Positions 44,142 to 53,944 of a stretch of 64,000 nt of DNA are shown here, in pieces. This DNA is from Bathynomus jamesi (Eukaryota > Arthropoda > Malacostraca > Isopoda > Cirolanidae), in the NCBI GenBank assembly GCA_023014485.1, contig JAJOZX010001074.1, forward strand, positions 403,001 to 467,000, given 5' to 3'. Each line of letters opens with the position of its first letter. Within the stretch, counting starts at the first letter, position 1. The notes under the pieces were generated by a model, which did no database searches, was not told where the DNA came from, and saw only the letters and a list, made by a program, of their open reading frames with translations. The translations under genes and the position numbers were made by a program.

Positions 44142-45260
44142 TGGTATACCGATTAATCGGCATTGGCCAAATTTAGCCGATTCTCTTACCGATTCTTTGA
44201 CATTTTAAATCTGTATTTATAGAAAATTAAACGCACAAAAAACACTATTTATGATAATTTATACTCATTTCAAAGTGTAATTATATAAAAATATTTTACA
44301 TTCATGAAAATGGCAAAGCTTAATAAGTTGCCCATAAATTTACATTTTCAATAACTAGCTAATCTCTAAATATATATTATAAACTATTGAAATCTACTCT
44401 ATATTAATAACAACTCTATATTAAGTTGTACTTCAATTTATATTTTAAACCATCTTATTACGTTGACTTTATTTTAAGTATTTTAATAATTTTATAAACC
44501 CAAATTGTATATCGATTTTTTTTATTCAAATTGGTCACGACGGCCTTGAAATTTTATTGAAAAATTTTGTTGTTGTCTGCAGGGTGTCCACAATGTTTTG
44601 TCACACCATTTATCACTGATACAGTTAGATGGCCTGCCAGTTCTTGGTTTATCTTTTACAGTTTCTGTTGTGAACAGTTGTTTTTTCCCCCATCTCAACA
44701 GAGTCCTTTTCGGAGGAGCTGCACGATTGAATCAATCCTGGAAGTCTGCACGAATATTTTCGATGATTTTGTCATACGTGGTCGCTCGTGGATCCAGATA
44801 CTGGTCAATACGCGTTGCTCAATCGTATAGTCGCTGCTATCATATTTCAGATGGGTCTGAAAAACGAAAATCAGTTAGTATTTTACTGGGGTGACAAGAC
44901 ATTGTGGACACCCTGTACATTGTCGAAGAAAGAAAATACCTTCAACATAAGGAAAACCAGTTACTTTAAATACTGGTATTAATTTTACGAAACTAAACTA
45001 AAATTATTTTATTTTACTGAGTAATAAAACTATTTAAGATCATTTTAGCTACGGTATAGGAGTAACAAATTCTGGTACTGTATATTGTGGACTGGAGTGA
45101 GCTAAGGAAAAACAGTTAAACAAATTTCAAATCTAAAAATATGAAAATTGAAAGTTTTCACATTAGATTATGATACAATAAAATTTATGAAGGGAATTAT
45201 TTTTTTTAAATATAGGCAAAGAATCGGCATCGGCTAAATTTTGGAATCGGTATATCACTT
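44139..45260. mobile_element. hAT-like non-autonomous element
   Basis: Left end TAGTGGTATACCGATTAATC, right end the reverse of GAATCGGTATATCACT; inverted repeats of about 17 bp with one or two mismatches, plus subterminal GCCGATT/AATCGGC motifs on both sides. Lies between TA microsatellites, so an 8-bp duplication cannot be judged. A mariner MITE (44580-44915) is inserted inside. No transposase coding found. Confidence 0.6.
44580..44915 (-). mobile_element. Mariner MITE (336 bp)
   Basis: Terminal repeats CAGGGTGTCCACAATGT and its inverse (one to two mismatches over 24 bp); right flank TA, left flank TG. Minus-strand interior reads DQYLDPRATTYDKIIENIRA, which could be a transposase N-terminal remnant but is not diagnostic. 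Confidence 0.7.
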
Positions 45261-45268
45261 TTATATAT

Positions 45269-45274
<6 letters not shown>

Positions 45275-45315
<41 letters not shown>

Positions 45316-45320
45316 AAATT
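45275..45320. repeat. (TA)n microsatellite
   Basis: TA tract between the hAT-like element and a tRNA-like SINE remnant. Confidence 0.9.
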
Positions 45321-45612
45321 TATCCCCGACCAAGGTTTGAACCCGAGCGTTTACCACTAGCTAATGACACGACAAAAATTAACAAAAACCTGGCGACATT
45401 TTATCACCCAGAGAAACATACAGTGCATTCGCGTCCAGAGTGTTTTTACGTTAACCCCCCTGCATTCGAGCCAATGGACAGCATTTAATTTAAATCCTAT
45501 TTGGCAAGCAAAATTGACCACTGGGGCGTTAGCAACTTAAAAAAAATACCTCTGGATGCGAAAACGTTGTGCATTTCACTCGGATGATGAAATGTCGCCA
45601 GATTATTGTTAA
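45321..45612 (-). repeat. tRNA-like SINE remnant and 28-bp inverted repeat
   Basis: Minus strand reads AGCTAGTGGTAAACGCTCGG followed by GGTTCAAACCTTGG, a tRNA B-box-like sequence (45321-45368). From 45378 to 45612 the ends TTAACAAAAACCTGGCGACA and the reverse of TGTCGCCAGATTATTGTTAA form an inverted repeat of about 28 bp, so a small TIR or fold-back element may sit beside the tRNA-like head. Confidence 0.5.
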
Positions 45613-45818
45613 TATATATATATATATATATATAGGGTGCGGCAAAAGTAACGCCCTTTTAATAATTGTATCTTTATAGTTTTATACAGTATAATTTTTT
45701 AGTTTTATATTGTATCATTTTGTTATTTTTTAGTTTTTACTGAGAAAGTAATTATTTTTCTTAAAATGCTGTATTTTTCTTAAAAATCTTATTATTTCTC
45801 TTAAAATGCTGTAATTGT

Positions 45819-45851
<33 letters not shown>

Positions 45852-46558
45852 GGCAAAGGATGTAGTTTAGCAGAAGACTGATTTTAATTTGTTTTTCGTG
45901 TTGATTGTGAAGAAGGATTTAGGACGAAGGATTTGCCATTTTAATTTGTTGTGTAATTAAATGGTTGGTTGGTTGGTGAGAAATCTAGTCTGTGTATACA
46001 TACATACATACATACATCTATCAAATTTTTTTTTTATTTATCGTTGTTAACAATATTAGTAAGAAATAAATGTTCCCTACTGGGGAACATCTCCCTCCTT
46101 CAACGCATGTTGAAGGAGGGAGATGCGAATTGCGTACTTCAGCTTTTTCATTCAGCGCTGGCCAAGTGTTGTTTTTTTCTTTTTGGTCATCGATCGAACA
46201 TCGAAGTGAACTATCTTACAACATTGTCGCTGTCGTTTTCGTCATCGTAAAAGGAATTACGACATTTGATCGACTTCACATTCTTGTCGATGAGTATATT
46301 GTGGGTTAGATTAAGTCGGGTTAGCGTAGGTTTGGTTGGATTAAGTTAATTTTTTTAGAGGGTCGATGTTATGGTTTTGTCGATCCGATAAGTATTGGTC
46401 CGTCGTAAACTACTCATAAGAAACATTTTAAATTGGAAAGCTTTTCTATTTTTGAAATATGAAGATATACTTTTCGCCAATTTTATTTTTATTGTTAAGC
46501 GTAAATTTAGAAATCAAATTGTTTACTCCATATTCAGAAAACTTTATTACAATACTGT
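45613..46558. other. Unassigned stretch with a mariner end fragment
   Basis: After a TA tract, AGGGTGCGGCAAAAGTAACG at 45636 looks like one mariner terminus without a partner. (TA)n at 45822-45850, (CATA)n at 45996-46016. A 17-bp inverted repeat (CATCTCCCTCCTTCAAC and its inverse) at about 46089-46126. No gene recognised. Confidence 0.5.
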
Positions 46559-46738
46559 AATTGAGGCCCTCCAAGGAAGAAGTGGCTGAGCGACAAAAGT
46601 AAAAAACGCCAGAGAATGCAGTTTTCCACGAAATAGCCTTCAAAAGTTTAAACGTTATTCTACTTCCATTTTTTCTGGCGGTTTTTTAAATTTTTTTATT
46701 TTGTCGCTTAGCCATTTCTTCCTCGGAGAGCCTCAATT
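46559..46738. repeat. Inverted repeat of about 57-bp arms
   Basis: AATTGAGGCCCTCCAAGGAA at the left and its near-complement TTCCTCGGAGAGCCTCAATT at the right; the complementarity continues through GGCTGAGCGACAAAA / TTTTGTCGCTTAGCC to the CGCCAGA/TCTGGCG pair. Loop about 60 bp. A MITE-like fold-back; the superfamily is unknown. Confidence 0.75.
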
Positions 46739-47043
46739 GATGTGTTCAGTCGATAAACCTGATTTGACGGCCTTTTCGTGTTTTATTTTGCGACTTTAAT
46801 AGGTTTTGTTAATTGTTGTTAGATTGACGAAAGGTTGTGCCGTATTTCTGAAGAAGTTTCTCGCACTTCGTCGTCGTGTGCACGTTCCGAATAAAGCTCC
46901 TTGAAAGTTTGACGACTTCTTCATCGACACGTTTTGATGAATTTTTTTAAGTTTCTCGCGAGATTCTCTGCGGTTGAATCCATTGATTATGAACAGTGTT
47001 CAGATGATCAAAACGAATTTCGTTATTTTCTTTTATATATATA
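46739..47043. other. Unassigned stretch
   Basis: No feature recognised before a short TA tract. Confidence 0.4.
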
Positions 47044-47045
47044 TA

Positions 47046-47657
47046 CAGGGTGTTTGAAAACTTTCTGTACAAATTGTAATGGGGGATAGGCAACACCAAG
47101 ACAAACCCTTTTCGTCTATAAGTGTATGTCCGCTGACGTCACCATTCGGCGCGAGAGGGCGCCGCTGCAATTGGCTAAAAGGTGAAGTGGGCTAGACTCG
47201 CGCTTGCCGCGGGCATTCTTAAATCGGACGTAGTACGCGTAACATGGAGCGCTTCACGACTGCTGAGATGGCTGACATGCATATGGTGTATGGGGCTGCC
47301 AATGGAAACGGAAGAGCTGCTGTGAGGTTGTACCGACAGCGCTTCCCAAACAGACGTGTGCCAAACCACCAAACGTTTGCGCATTTGCATCGGCGACTGC
47401 GAGAAACTGGAACATTCCATGCAAACATGCATGACACTGGTCGGGAGAGAAACGTGCGCACTCCTGACATGGAAGAAGAAATCCTACGGCGATTTGAGTC
47501 TAGCGCGAGTCTAGCCCACTTCACCTTTTAGCCAATTGCAGCGGCGCCCTCTCGCGCCGAATGGTGACGTCAGCGGACATACACTTATAGACGAAAAGGG
47601 TTTGTCTTGGTGTTGCCTATCCCCCATTACAATTTGTACAGAAAGTTTTCAAACACC

Positions 47658-47660
<3 letters not shown>
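47046..47660 (+). mobile_element. Mariner-type derivative with 159-bp inverted termini
   Basis: TA flanks (47044-47045, 47661-47662); ends CAGGGTGTTTGAAAACTTTC and its inverse. Arms 47046-47204 and 47502-47660 are almost exact reverse complements and each contains the CRE palindrome TGACGTCA. Between them lies only a helix-turn-helix coding segment; the catalytic part is gone. Confidence 0.87.
47244..47501 (+). pseudogene. Transposase N-terminal helix-turn-helix domain (DUF4817-like)
   Basis: [20 protein letters not shown] then [20 protein letters not shown] and [20 protein letters not shown]: the family-typical EYADM...YG.A.GN...A...Y...FP.RR.P....F....RL.E.G.F pattern of DUF4817, the N-terminal DNA-binding domain of a mariner group. 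About 86 residues before the right arm begins. The frame is open, so a DNA-binding fragment could in principle still be made. Confidence 0.8.
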
Positions 47661-47662
<2 letters not shown>

Positions 47663-47701
<39 letters not shown>

Positions 47702-48042
47702 TGTATATATATTGTGTGGGCCACTTCCCGCACTTTTATTTTTTGGTGCAGCACTTCGAATTTCTGATGAAGGGATGGTCGTCGAAATTGATTAAGGCCG
47801 ATCAAATATTTGTAACTATTTGATTTCTGAGTAAAAACAATTAAATTGTTGAAGTGCTATTTTTAAATAGCTTGTTCTAGATGAGAATCTGTTGACCTTG
47901 GATTTTGGTACTTCCTTTAAATTTAAATCTATGCATTACCATGATTGTGCATCTAAACTATACAAGGAATTACGAGAATATAATTTACTACAATTGTATT
48001 TATATTTACTGTTGTAGTCATTCAACTAAAATTTGAAGTTAA

Positions 48043-48076
<34 letters not shown>

Positions 48077-48104
48077 TAGAATTATAACACCAATTATTTT
48101 GCTA

Positions 48105-48141
<37 letters not shown>

Positions 48142-48277
48142 TAAGCCTAGTTAGCCAGTGATGACGTAGAAGGAAGAAGGAGAATGTAATATATTTTCTA
48201 TTTAAATTACGTGGATGTTTATGGTAACGTAACACGTAAGTAACATCACTTCCATCTAACGGTGTTAGAATTCTAAG
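47663..48277. other. Microsatellites and unassigned DNA
   Basis: (TA)n 47663-47713, (TTA)n 48042-48075 and 48110-48141. No gene recognised. Confidence 0.6.
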
Positions 48278-48279
48278 TA

Positions 48280-48357
48280 CAGGGTGATTCACTCGCTAGT
48301 AGCCCCAGAGTATCGCTAATACGATACTCTGGGGCTACTAGCGAGTGAATCGCCCTG
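48280..48357. mobile_element. 78-bp palindromic mariner-type MITE
   Basis: Arms 48280-48315 and 48322-48357 (36 bp, one mismatch) with a 6-nt loop CTAATA; TA on both flanks (48278-48279, 48358-48359). Ends CAGGGTGATTCAC, the mariner terminus type. The whole element is little more than two copies of one terminus. Confidence 0.9.
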
Positions 48358-48359
48358 TA

Positions 48360-48774
48360 TAATCAATGATAACGGGGAGAACCACGTGACGTAGACGAAT
48401 AACGAAATAGCAGCGTAACAGTAACGTAACAGAACGAGTGTAATATAACGTAACGTATAAAAATTGATAAAACGGAGCGGAATAAGAGTTTTAAGATGAA
48501 CTGTACTCGTATACTAAAATGATGAGTCGGGAGGTACTACGTCACCATTTTGGAGGAAACGCATCAGTGAATTCAAACACTTCGTCTTTTCTTTAGAAAT
48601 CATTAACAAAAGGTAAAAATGAATGAAATCATGTACGTAAAGGCGTGTGCGTCACTGAATAGGCAGACATAAGTAGACATACAGTTTTGATACAGGTTCG
48701 ATAGACGACCGCTACATAAATGAATTACACAAAGAAATAAATGTTTTACTATCACGGACAGTTTACAAGAGACG

Positions 48775-48821
<47 letters not shown>
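48360..48821. other. Unassigned stretch
   Basis: Repetitive AACGTAAC-type short motifs at 48410-48460, ends in (TA)n 48778-48821. No gene recognised. Confidence 0.45.
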
Positions 48822-48823
<2 letters not shown>

Positions 48824-48826
<3 letters not shown>

Positions 48827-49224
48827 GGTGTCCCGTAAGTCTGGAACCATAGGGTAAAATAGTAATTCATGTTTTTCCGTTTATGCAAGTGCCCATGATG
48901 TCTTTCAGCAAGGAAGAACGCATCCAGGTAATTCTGCTCGTAGGAAATCGGAGTCAGAGGGAGGTCGCTGAGGAATTTAACAGATTACATCCGGACCACG
49001 CGCCGATAACACACAGCTGTGTCGGCAAACTTGTAGCAAAGTTCAGGAAAACGGGATCCATAGGAGATAAACCACGCAGTGGACCTCCGAGGACATCCAC
49101 CGACGATGACACAGCCGCTACCATCCTCGCTCATTTCACAAACAGTCCCCAAAAGTGTCTTCGGCGTTTTTATTGCCGTTTTTATCATTTTGCCCTATGG
49201 TTCCAGACTTACGGGACACCACCA
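48824..49224 (+). mobile_element. Mariner deletion derivative keeping the N-terminal domain
   Basis: Ends CAGGGTGTCCCGTAAGTCTG and the inverse of CAGACTTACGGGACACC; about 30-bp terminal repeats, TA flanks. Same family as 50838-51250, opposite orientation. The interior keeps the transposase start and jumps directly to the 3' terminus. Confidence 0.87.
48895..49180 (+). pseudogene. Mariner transposase N-terminal helix-turn-helix
   Basis: MMSFSKEERIQVILLVGNRS, QREVAEEFNRLHPDHAPITH, SCVGKLVAKFRKTGSIGDKP: the first helix-turn-helix of a DUF4817-type mariner transposase, followed by the R-S-G-P-P-R hinge (PRSGPPRTSTDDD). Truncated after about 95 residues; fusion to the 3' end adds random residues. 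Start is the second Met (residues MSFSKEER align with MSLTREER of the sister copy). Confidence 0.82.
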
Positions 49225-49249
49225 TATATATATATATATTATATATATA

Positions 49250-49287
<38 letters not shown>

Positions 49288-49290
49288 ACC
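49225..49290. repeat. (TA)n microsatellite
   Basis: TA tract with single ATTATA breaks. Confidence 0.9.
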
Positions 49291-49640
49291 TATAAAGTAT
49301 AAACTCCATAGCAATATATAGTGTAGTTACCGTACATTGAATATGAAATGTAGAAGTATGAAGTATTTAGTATTCAGTGTACAAATGTAATGTTAATTTT
49401 ATGTCAGTTAAAAATTTTAGGTTAATTTTATGTCGATGTCGTTACGTTAATCTTACTCCGTTAAATTACGTTAATCCGTTGACCAAGTTCAACAGATAGT
49501 AAAACTATGTTAAATTTAACTATTGGTAAATGTGTAAGTCACTATAAGAATGAATGAAAGGAACATAGACCAAAGAGAGACGATAATCACAGTAATGTTA
49601 TGATGTTCCAGACTAACAAAGACCCTAAGATCCACTCATG
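49291..49640. other. Unassigned stretch
   Basis: AT-rich with repeated GTTAAATT/ACGTTAAT phrases. No gene recognised. Confidence 0.45.
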
Positions 49641-50692
49641 GCTGGTCTACCTAACTGTGTTCGTAATTGTGTATTGTGCATGTCCTCCGTGGTTGCGGAG
49701 GGGACCTACAATTTTACGTGGGTTCCGAACCACAAAGCCTTAATTTTACTACCTTAAACTATACCCAATCTATCAACATATGCGTTTAATCGATTTTTAA
49801 ACATGTTTATAGACGTGCTACTAATTACTTCTACCGGCAAACTATTCCACCTATTTACTATTCTAAGCGTAAAAAAGTTTTTGGTAACTGCTGTCTCGAA
49901 TCTTCTACTTGTCAACTTAAACCCGTTATTTCTAGTCCTATTATATTGAGATATTTCAAAAAAGCTATCTCTATCTACGTTATCGAACCCATTCATAATT
50001 TTGAAAACCTGGATTAGATCACTCCTTAGCCTCCTAGTCTCGAGTATAGTCAATTCTAACTCCTTAAGCCTATCCTCGTACGACTTCGACCTAAGTGACG
50101 GAATCATCTTAGTTGCTCGTCTTTGAACTCTTTCGATTTTGTCGATATCTTTTCGCATATGCGGATTCCAAAATTGGATCGTGTACTCCAAATGGGGTCT
50201 AACTAATGATTTATAAAGAGGAACTATAATATCGCGCGACTTGTACTCAAAATTCCGAGCTATAAAACCTAGCACTTTGTTCGCTTTATTGACCGCCGCT
50301 GTACTTCGTTTCGCTACTTTTAACTCTTTACTGCCCAAAAGGACAAATTTCTAACCTTTCGAATACACGCATTCATTACTTAACCCTACAAAATATTTAG
50401 GCAGTAAAGGGTTAAATCACCAGTGACTATAACTCCTAAATCTTTTTCCTGCTCTACGCTTGCTAACTCCTTCCCTGGCATACTATACGCAAAATTACCG
50501 GTACGCGAACCTATATGTAAAATTTTGCACTTATCGACGTTAAATCTCATTTGTCAGGTGACTGACCAATCAACGATTTTATTCAGATCTTCCTGGATTT
50601 TACCTCTATCTTCGTCATTAATCGCCCTACCACCCAACTTCGTGTCATCAGCAAACTTTGAAACTGTACTGATTAGGCCGACATCTAAATCG

Positions 50693-50697
<5 letters not shown>
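49641..50697 (-). mobile_element. CR1-like LINE (minus), 3' half
   Basis: Minus strand: STVSKFADDTKLGG with the catalytic FADD (50620-50680), MRFNVDKCKILHIGSRTGNF (RT palm end), ASVEQEKDLGVIV, then the C-terminal frame 49754-50338. 3' UTR reads through GTTGCGGAGG.. to about 49641. Cut at its 5' side by a (TA)n tract (50697-50756). One insertion disrupts the frame near 50340-50420. Confidence 0.85.
49754..50338 (-). pseudogene. CR1-like LINE polyprotein C-terminal region
   Basis: Open 194-codon frame: STAAVNKANKVLGFIARNFE, LYKSLVRPHLEYTIQFWNPH, IERVQRRATKMIPSLR, ILETRRLRSDLIQVFKIMNG, TRNNGFKL, RIVNRWNSLPVEVISS, FKNRLNAYVDR. Matches the order of blocks in 14830-15249. No catalytic residues in this part; the RT catalytic block is upstream in another frame. 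Confidence 0.84.
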
Positions 50698-50756
<59 letters not shown>

Positions 50757-50757
50757 G
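50697..50757. repeat. (TA)n microsatellite
   Basis: TA tract separating the CR1 fragment from an inverted piece of the LINE tail seen at 6883-6970. Confidence 0.95.
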
Positions 50758-50835
50758 GGCCGACAAGCTTGACCTTCGTGAAATGAGGAATCATCGCGCG
50801 GAACATTTGAAAGGTTGAAAGGAAAGGTATATACG
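50758..50835 (+). repeat. LINE 3' UTR fragment
   Basis: GACAAGCTTGACCTTCGTGA and AATGAGGAATCATCGCGCGG are the inverse of the sequence at 6890-6960 (3' UTR of the minus-strand LINE there). About 70 bp only. Confidence 0.65.
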
Positions 50836-50837
50836 TA

Positions 50838-51250
50838 CAGGTGTCCCGTAAGTCTGGACCCATAGGGCAAAATTAATAAAATTACAAAATAGTCCCAGTT
50901 TCGCTGGACATGCGTCGAAGTGACTTCTTGGGACTGACAGCGAAGCTAGCCAACACATTGGTACTGGTTTCGTCTTCCGTAACAGTCCTTGAAGGTCCTC
51001 TGCGAGGCTTGTCAGCTACGGATCCAGTTTCCTTAAATTTGGCTATCAACTTGCCAACACATCTGTGTGTGATTGGTGCGCGGTCTGGATGCATATTGTT
51101 GAATTCTTCGGCCACTTCCCGGTGACTGCGGGTCCCGACCAGCAAAATAACTTGAACTCTCTCCTCTCTAGTCAGTGACATGGTTTACCTGCAACATAAT
51201 AAAAAAATATATTATAAATCCCTATGGGTCCAGACTTACGGGACACCCTG
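50838..51250 (-). mobile_element. Mariner deletion derivative (minus), sister of 48824-49224
   Basis: Ends CAGGTGTCCCGTAAGTCTGG and the inverse of CAGACTTACGGGACACCCTG; TA flanks. 413 bp. Keeps the start of the transposase and both termini, loses the catalytic domain, just as the sister copy does. Confidence 0.88.
50882..51181 (-). pseudogene. Mariner transposase N-terminal helix-turn-helix
   Basis: MSLTREERVQVILLVGTRSH, REVAEEFNNMHPDRAPITHR, CVGKLIAKFKETGSVADKPR, then RGPSRTVTEDETSTNVLASF and VSPKKSLRR before a TAA-free run to the terminus. About 70% similar to the plus-strand sister. Open for 99 codons. A DNA-binding domain without a nuclease. Confidence 0.84.
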
Positions 51251-51252
51251 TA

Positions 51253-51320
51253 CTATATATATATATATATGATGTGCCTATTTGACTTCGAAATTAATAA
51301 GCTTGAGGCTAGATTAAATG

Positions 51321-51359
<39 letters not shown>

Positions 51360-53944
51360 TTTTTTGGGAACGTTGAATGAGAGAGAAGACTTCGTTGGAG
51401 AGGCAAATTTTTTCTTTTAATATTCGAATGGAACTTTTTTCTACGAAAGTATTTCATTGCTGAAATTCAAAAATGGAGACGACTGTTTTTGTTTGTATGT
51501 ATTTGGAAAATTAAGTTTAGTTTTTTATTCACTGTGGCGTGACTCGACTCATATTTGCGGTTTACGATAGTTCTGTATCGTTTTTGCCATAAAAAATATA
51601 AAAAATCCCTCTTACAAGACTCGCAAATTCTCAGATTTCTTCAGTAAAACATAATTTAACCGCGTAATTAATTCTTTGCGTGGAATATGTAATTTAATAT
51701 AAATTAATATAAATATGACAAAATGTTTGCGCCTTATCGCCTCGCGGTTCCGTAAGTGAGTTAATTAAAAAGTAACCGGAAAAAATTATTCTGTGAGGAC
51801 ATTCCTTTATATATTAATGAGTAACGGATATCATTATGTTAAACTTTTTATTTGAAGAAGAAGAAGAAGAAGAAAAAAAAGAATAAGAAGCGTTTATTGT
51901 CTGAGTAAACAGTCATGGGTGTTTTTTTTCGCCAAAGCTGTCGCAAATTTGAAATTTTTTTTTACACCACTCCAGTTTTCTCTGTACACTAACTTTATTT
52001 TTAAATTAAAACAAGCGGAGGCCTTCGGCTCCCTGCCCTACGGGCGGAGCTTGCGCTTCGCAAACTCGCCAACGCCCAGGGCGCGTTAGGGTTACCCCTT
52101 TTGGGGGAGGTCATTCTCCCTCTCCCCCCAAAACCCCTCACCCCTTTACGCAACTTGGGCGGATAACCCCCACCCCACCCCACCCCTTGTTGCGTAAAAT
52201 GGTTGAAACATTGTGCGTCTTTTTTTTTTTTTATTTAAACAGGAAATGGAAGGAATTGTAGTTTTTTTTAAATGTTTAGGGATGTAAACATTTATCAGTC
52301 GTATTATTTAATAGTATTCTAAAATATGATAATTAAAAGCATTAACTAAAATGATAATTGTTACAAATAATTATTGGAATTTTATCGTTTATGTTAGTAA
52401 TATAATATTAAGTCTTCAGAAAGTTTCCACTGCAAAATTACAAAAATATCTCGCGTAAAAACGATAAATTCATATTTTAAAGATTAATTTTAGATAAAAG
52501 TTAAACTACAGTCGTATTTTACGACATTTGTATAAATTAAATCTTTACTACAGTCTCCGATGACGTGAGAGAACTACAGAATTTAACGCGACTAAAGAAA
52601 ATCACTTTACTTACAACCTACACTCGAACACGATTTCTAAAATAAAAATTAGAATTAAAGAGTTATCCTATTGATAGTTTTGTACGTGACAAAACTGTCT
52701 ATATTCGTATAGTTCTGTACTCTATACTCGTATAGATAGTTTTGTACTCCGTATGAGTATAAATAGTTTTGTACTCGTACGTGGCAAACCTATCTATCTA
52801 TACTCGCCAAAGAAGTGAACGTATCGAGTCTTCCGAAAACCTACTTATGTCGAGTCAGACCGTGGTTGTACAAAATTTCTTACTCTTTTTTGCGAAATCA
52901 AGGAAGAGTCGGGAGTCCATAAATTTACAAAACTACCAGTCCCCAAAATTTTGAGCTTCACATCCAAACAAATGACCAAATTCGTGAAGCTGTACTTTGA
53001 GTGGCCCTCGAGTTTAAAGTAAATCTGAAGGACTGATTGGCTTAAAATTTTATGTTAAAAATAGTTTGTATGAAACTATTTTTTAAATGATATAATGCGA
53101 AGGCTTTGGAGGCGAGAAACGGTAGAGGAAGCCCTAACTATCTCTACGTGGTCGGTTCACCCTCGCATTATAACATTTAAATAATTTCGCGAGAACTATT
53201 TTGAACAGAAAACTTTCAGCCAGCGAGACGTTAAGCTCACGAGCCATTTAGATTTTAAGAGCAGCTTCACAAATTTGGATGGTTGTGGTATTTTTGTAAA
53301 TTTATGGGCTCTATGGCTTTTCCTGGATTTTATAAAAGAGTATGAGATTTTTGTACAAGCCTGGCCTGATTGGACATAGGTAGGCTTTGTTGCCACCAAC
53401 TCTCGTTTTCGCCCCCCCCCCCCCCCCCCCCTCCATGTCCCTTTTGCCGTTATGAAATAGGTTAAACAACCCTCAGACATTAAAACATTATTATCATTTT
53501 ATCTTCTTTTCACCTCCTCGACCTCGATCTCAACCACCACACACACACACACACACACATTTCAAGATACGAAACTGATGAGTTTCCATTATTTTGTGCG
53601 TTTTTTCCCATTAAATGAATACTAGGTACTGGCCGCCTAGCATCTGGAATTAGAACTATACTTTGCGCAATGGTAAGCCTTACTCGCGTCATTTACAAAT
53701 TTATAAAAAGTAAATTTTTAAAATGATCATACTCATCTTTAAAAAAATACAAACTTGTATAATTTAGAAAGTAAAAGCTAAATTGAACAAATATGAAAGT
53801 ATAAAATAAATAAAATAAATAATTAAAACAGAATTTATGTCAATGACGTTTTTTCGCGACTACCTAATTTAGTTCTTTTGCCAAACAGTAGATGGCAGTA
53901 GGACAAACGAACGCGAAAGTGAGCGGAGTCACGGGTCTTGTAAT
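51253..53944. other. Long unassigned stretch
   Basis: (TA)n 51254-51270, (GA)n 51324-51357, (GAA)n near 51855-51875. A GC-rich patch at 52014-52195 (GGAGGCCTTCGGCTCC..., CCACCCCACCCC) looks like a repeat fragment. At 53095-53170 a CATTATAA-type inverted pair (TATAATGCGA / CGCATTATA). At 53400-53500 a poly-C run and a SINE tail. No gene recognised. Confidence 0.5.
53380..53500 (+). repeat. SINE tail fragment
   Basis: GCCGTTATGAAATAGGTTAAACAACCC... then ATTATTATC; shares the GTTAAACAACCC end with the 5S-derived SINEs. A poly-C run lies at 53407-53430. Confidence 0.5.
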
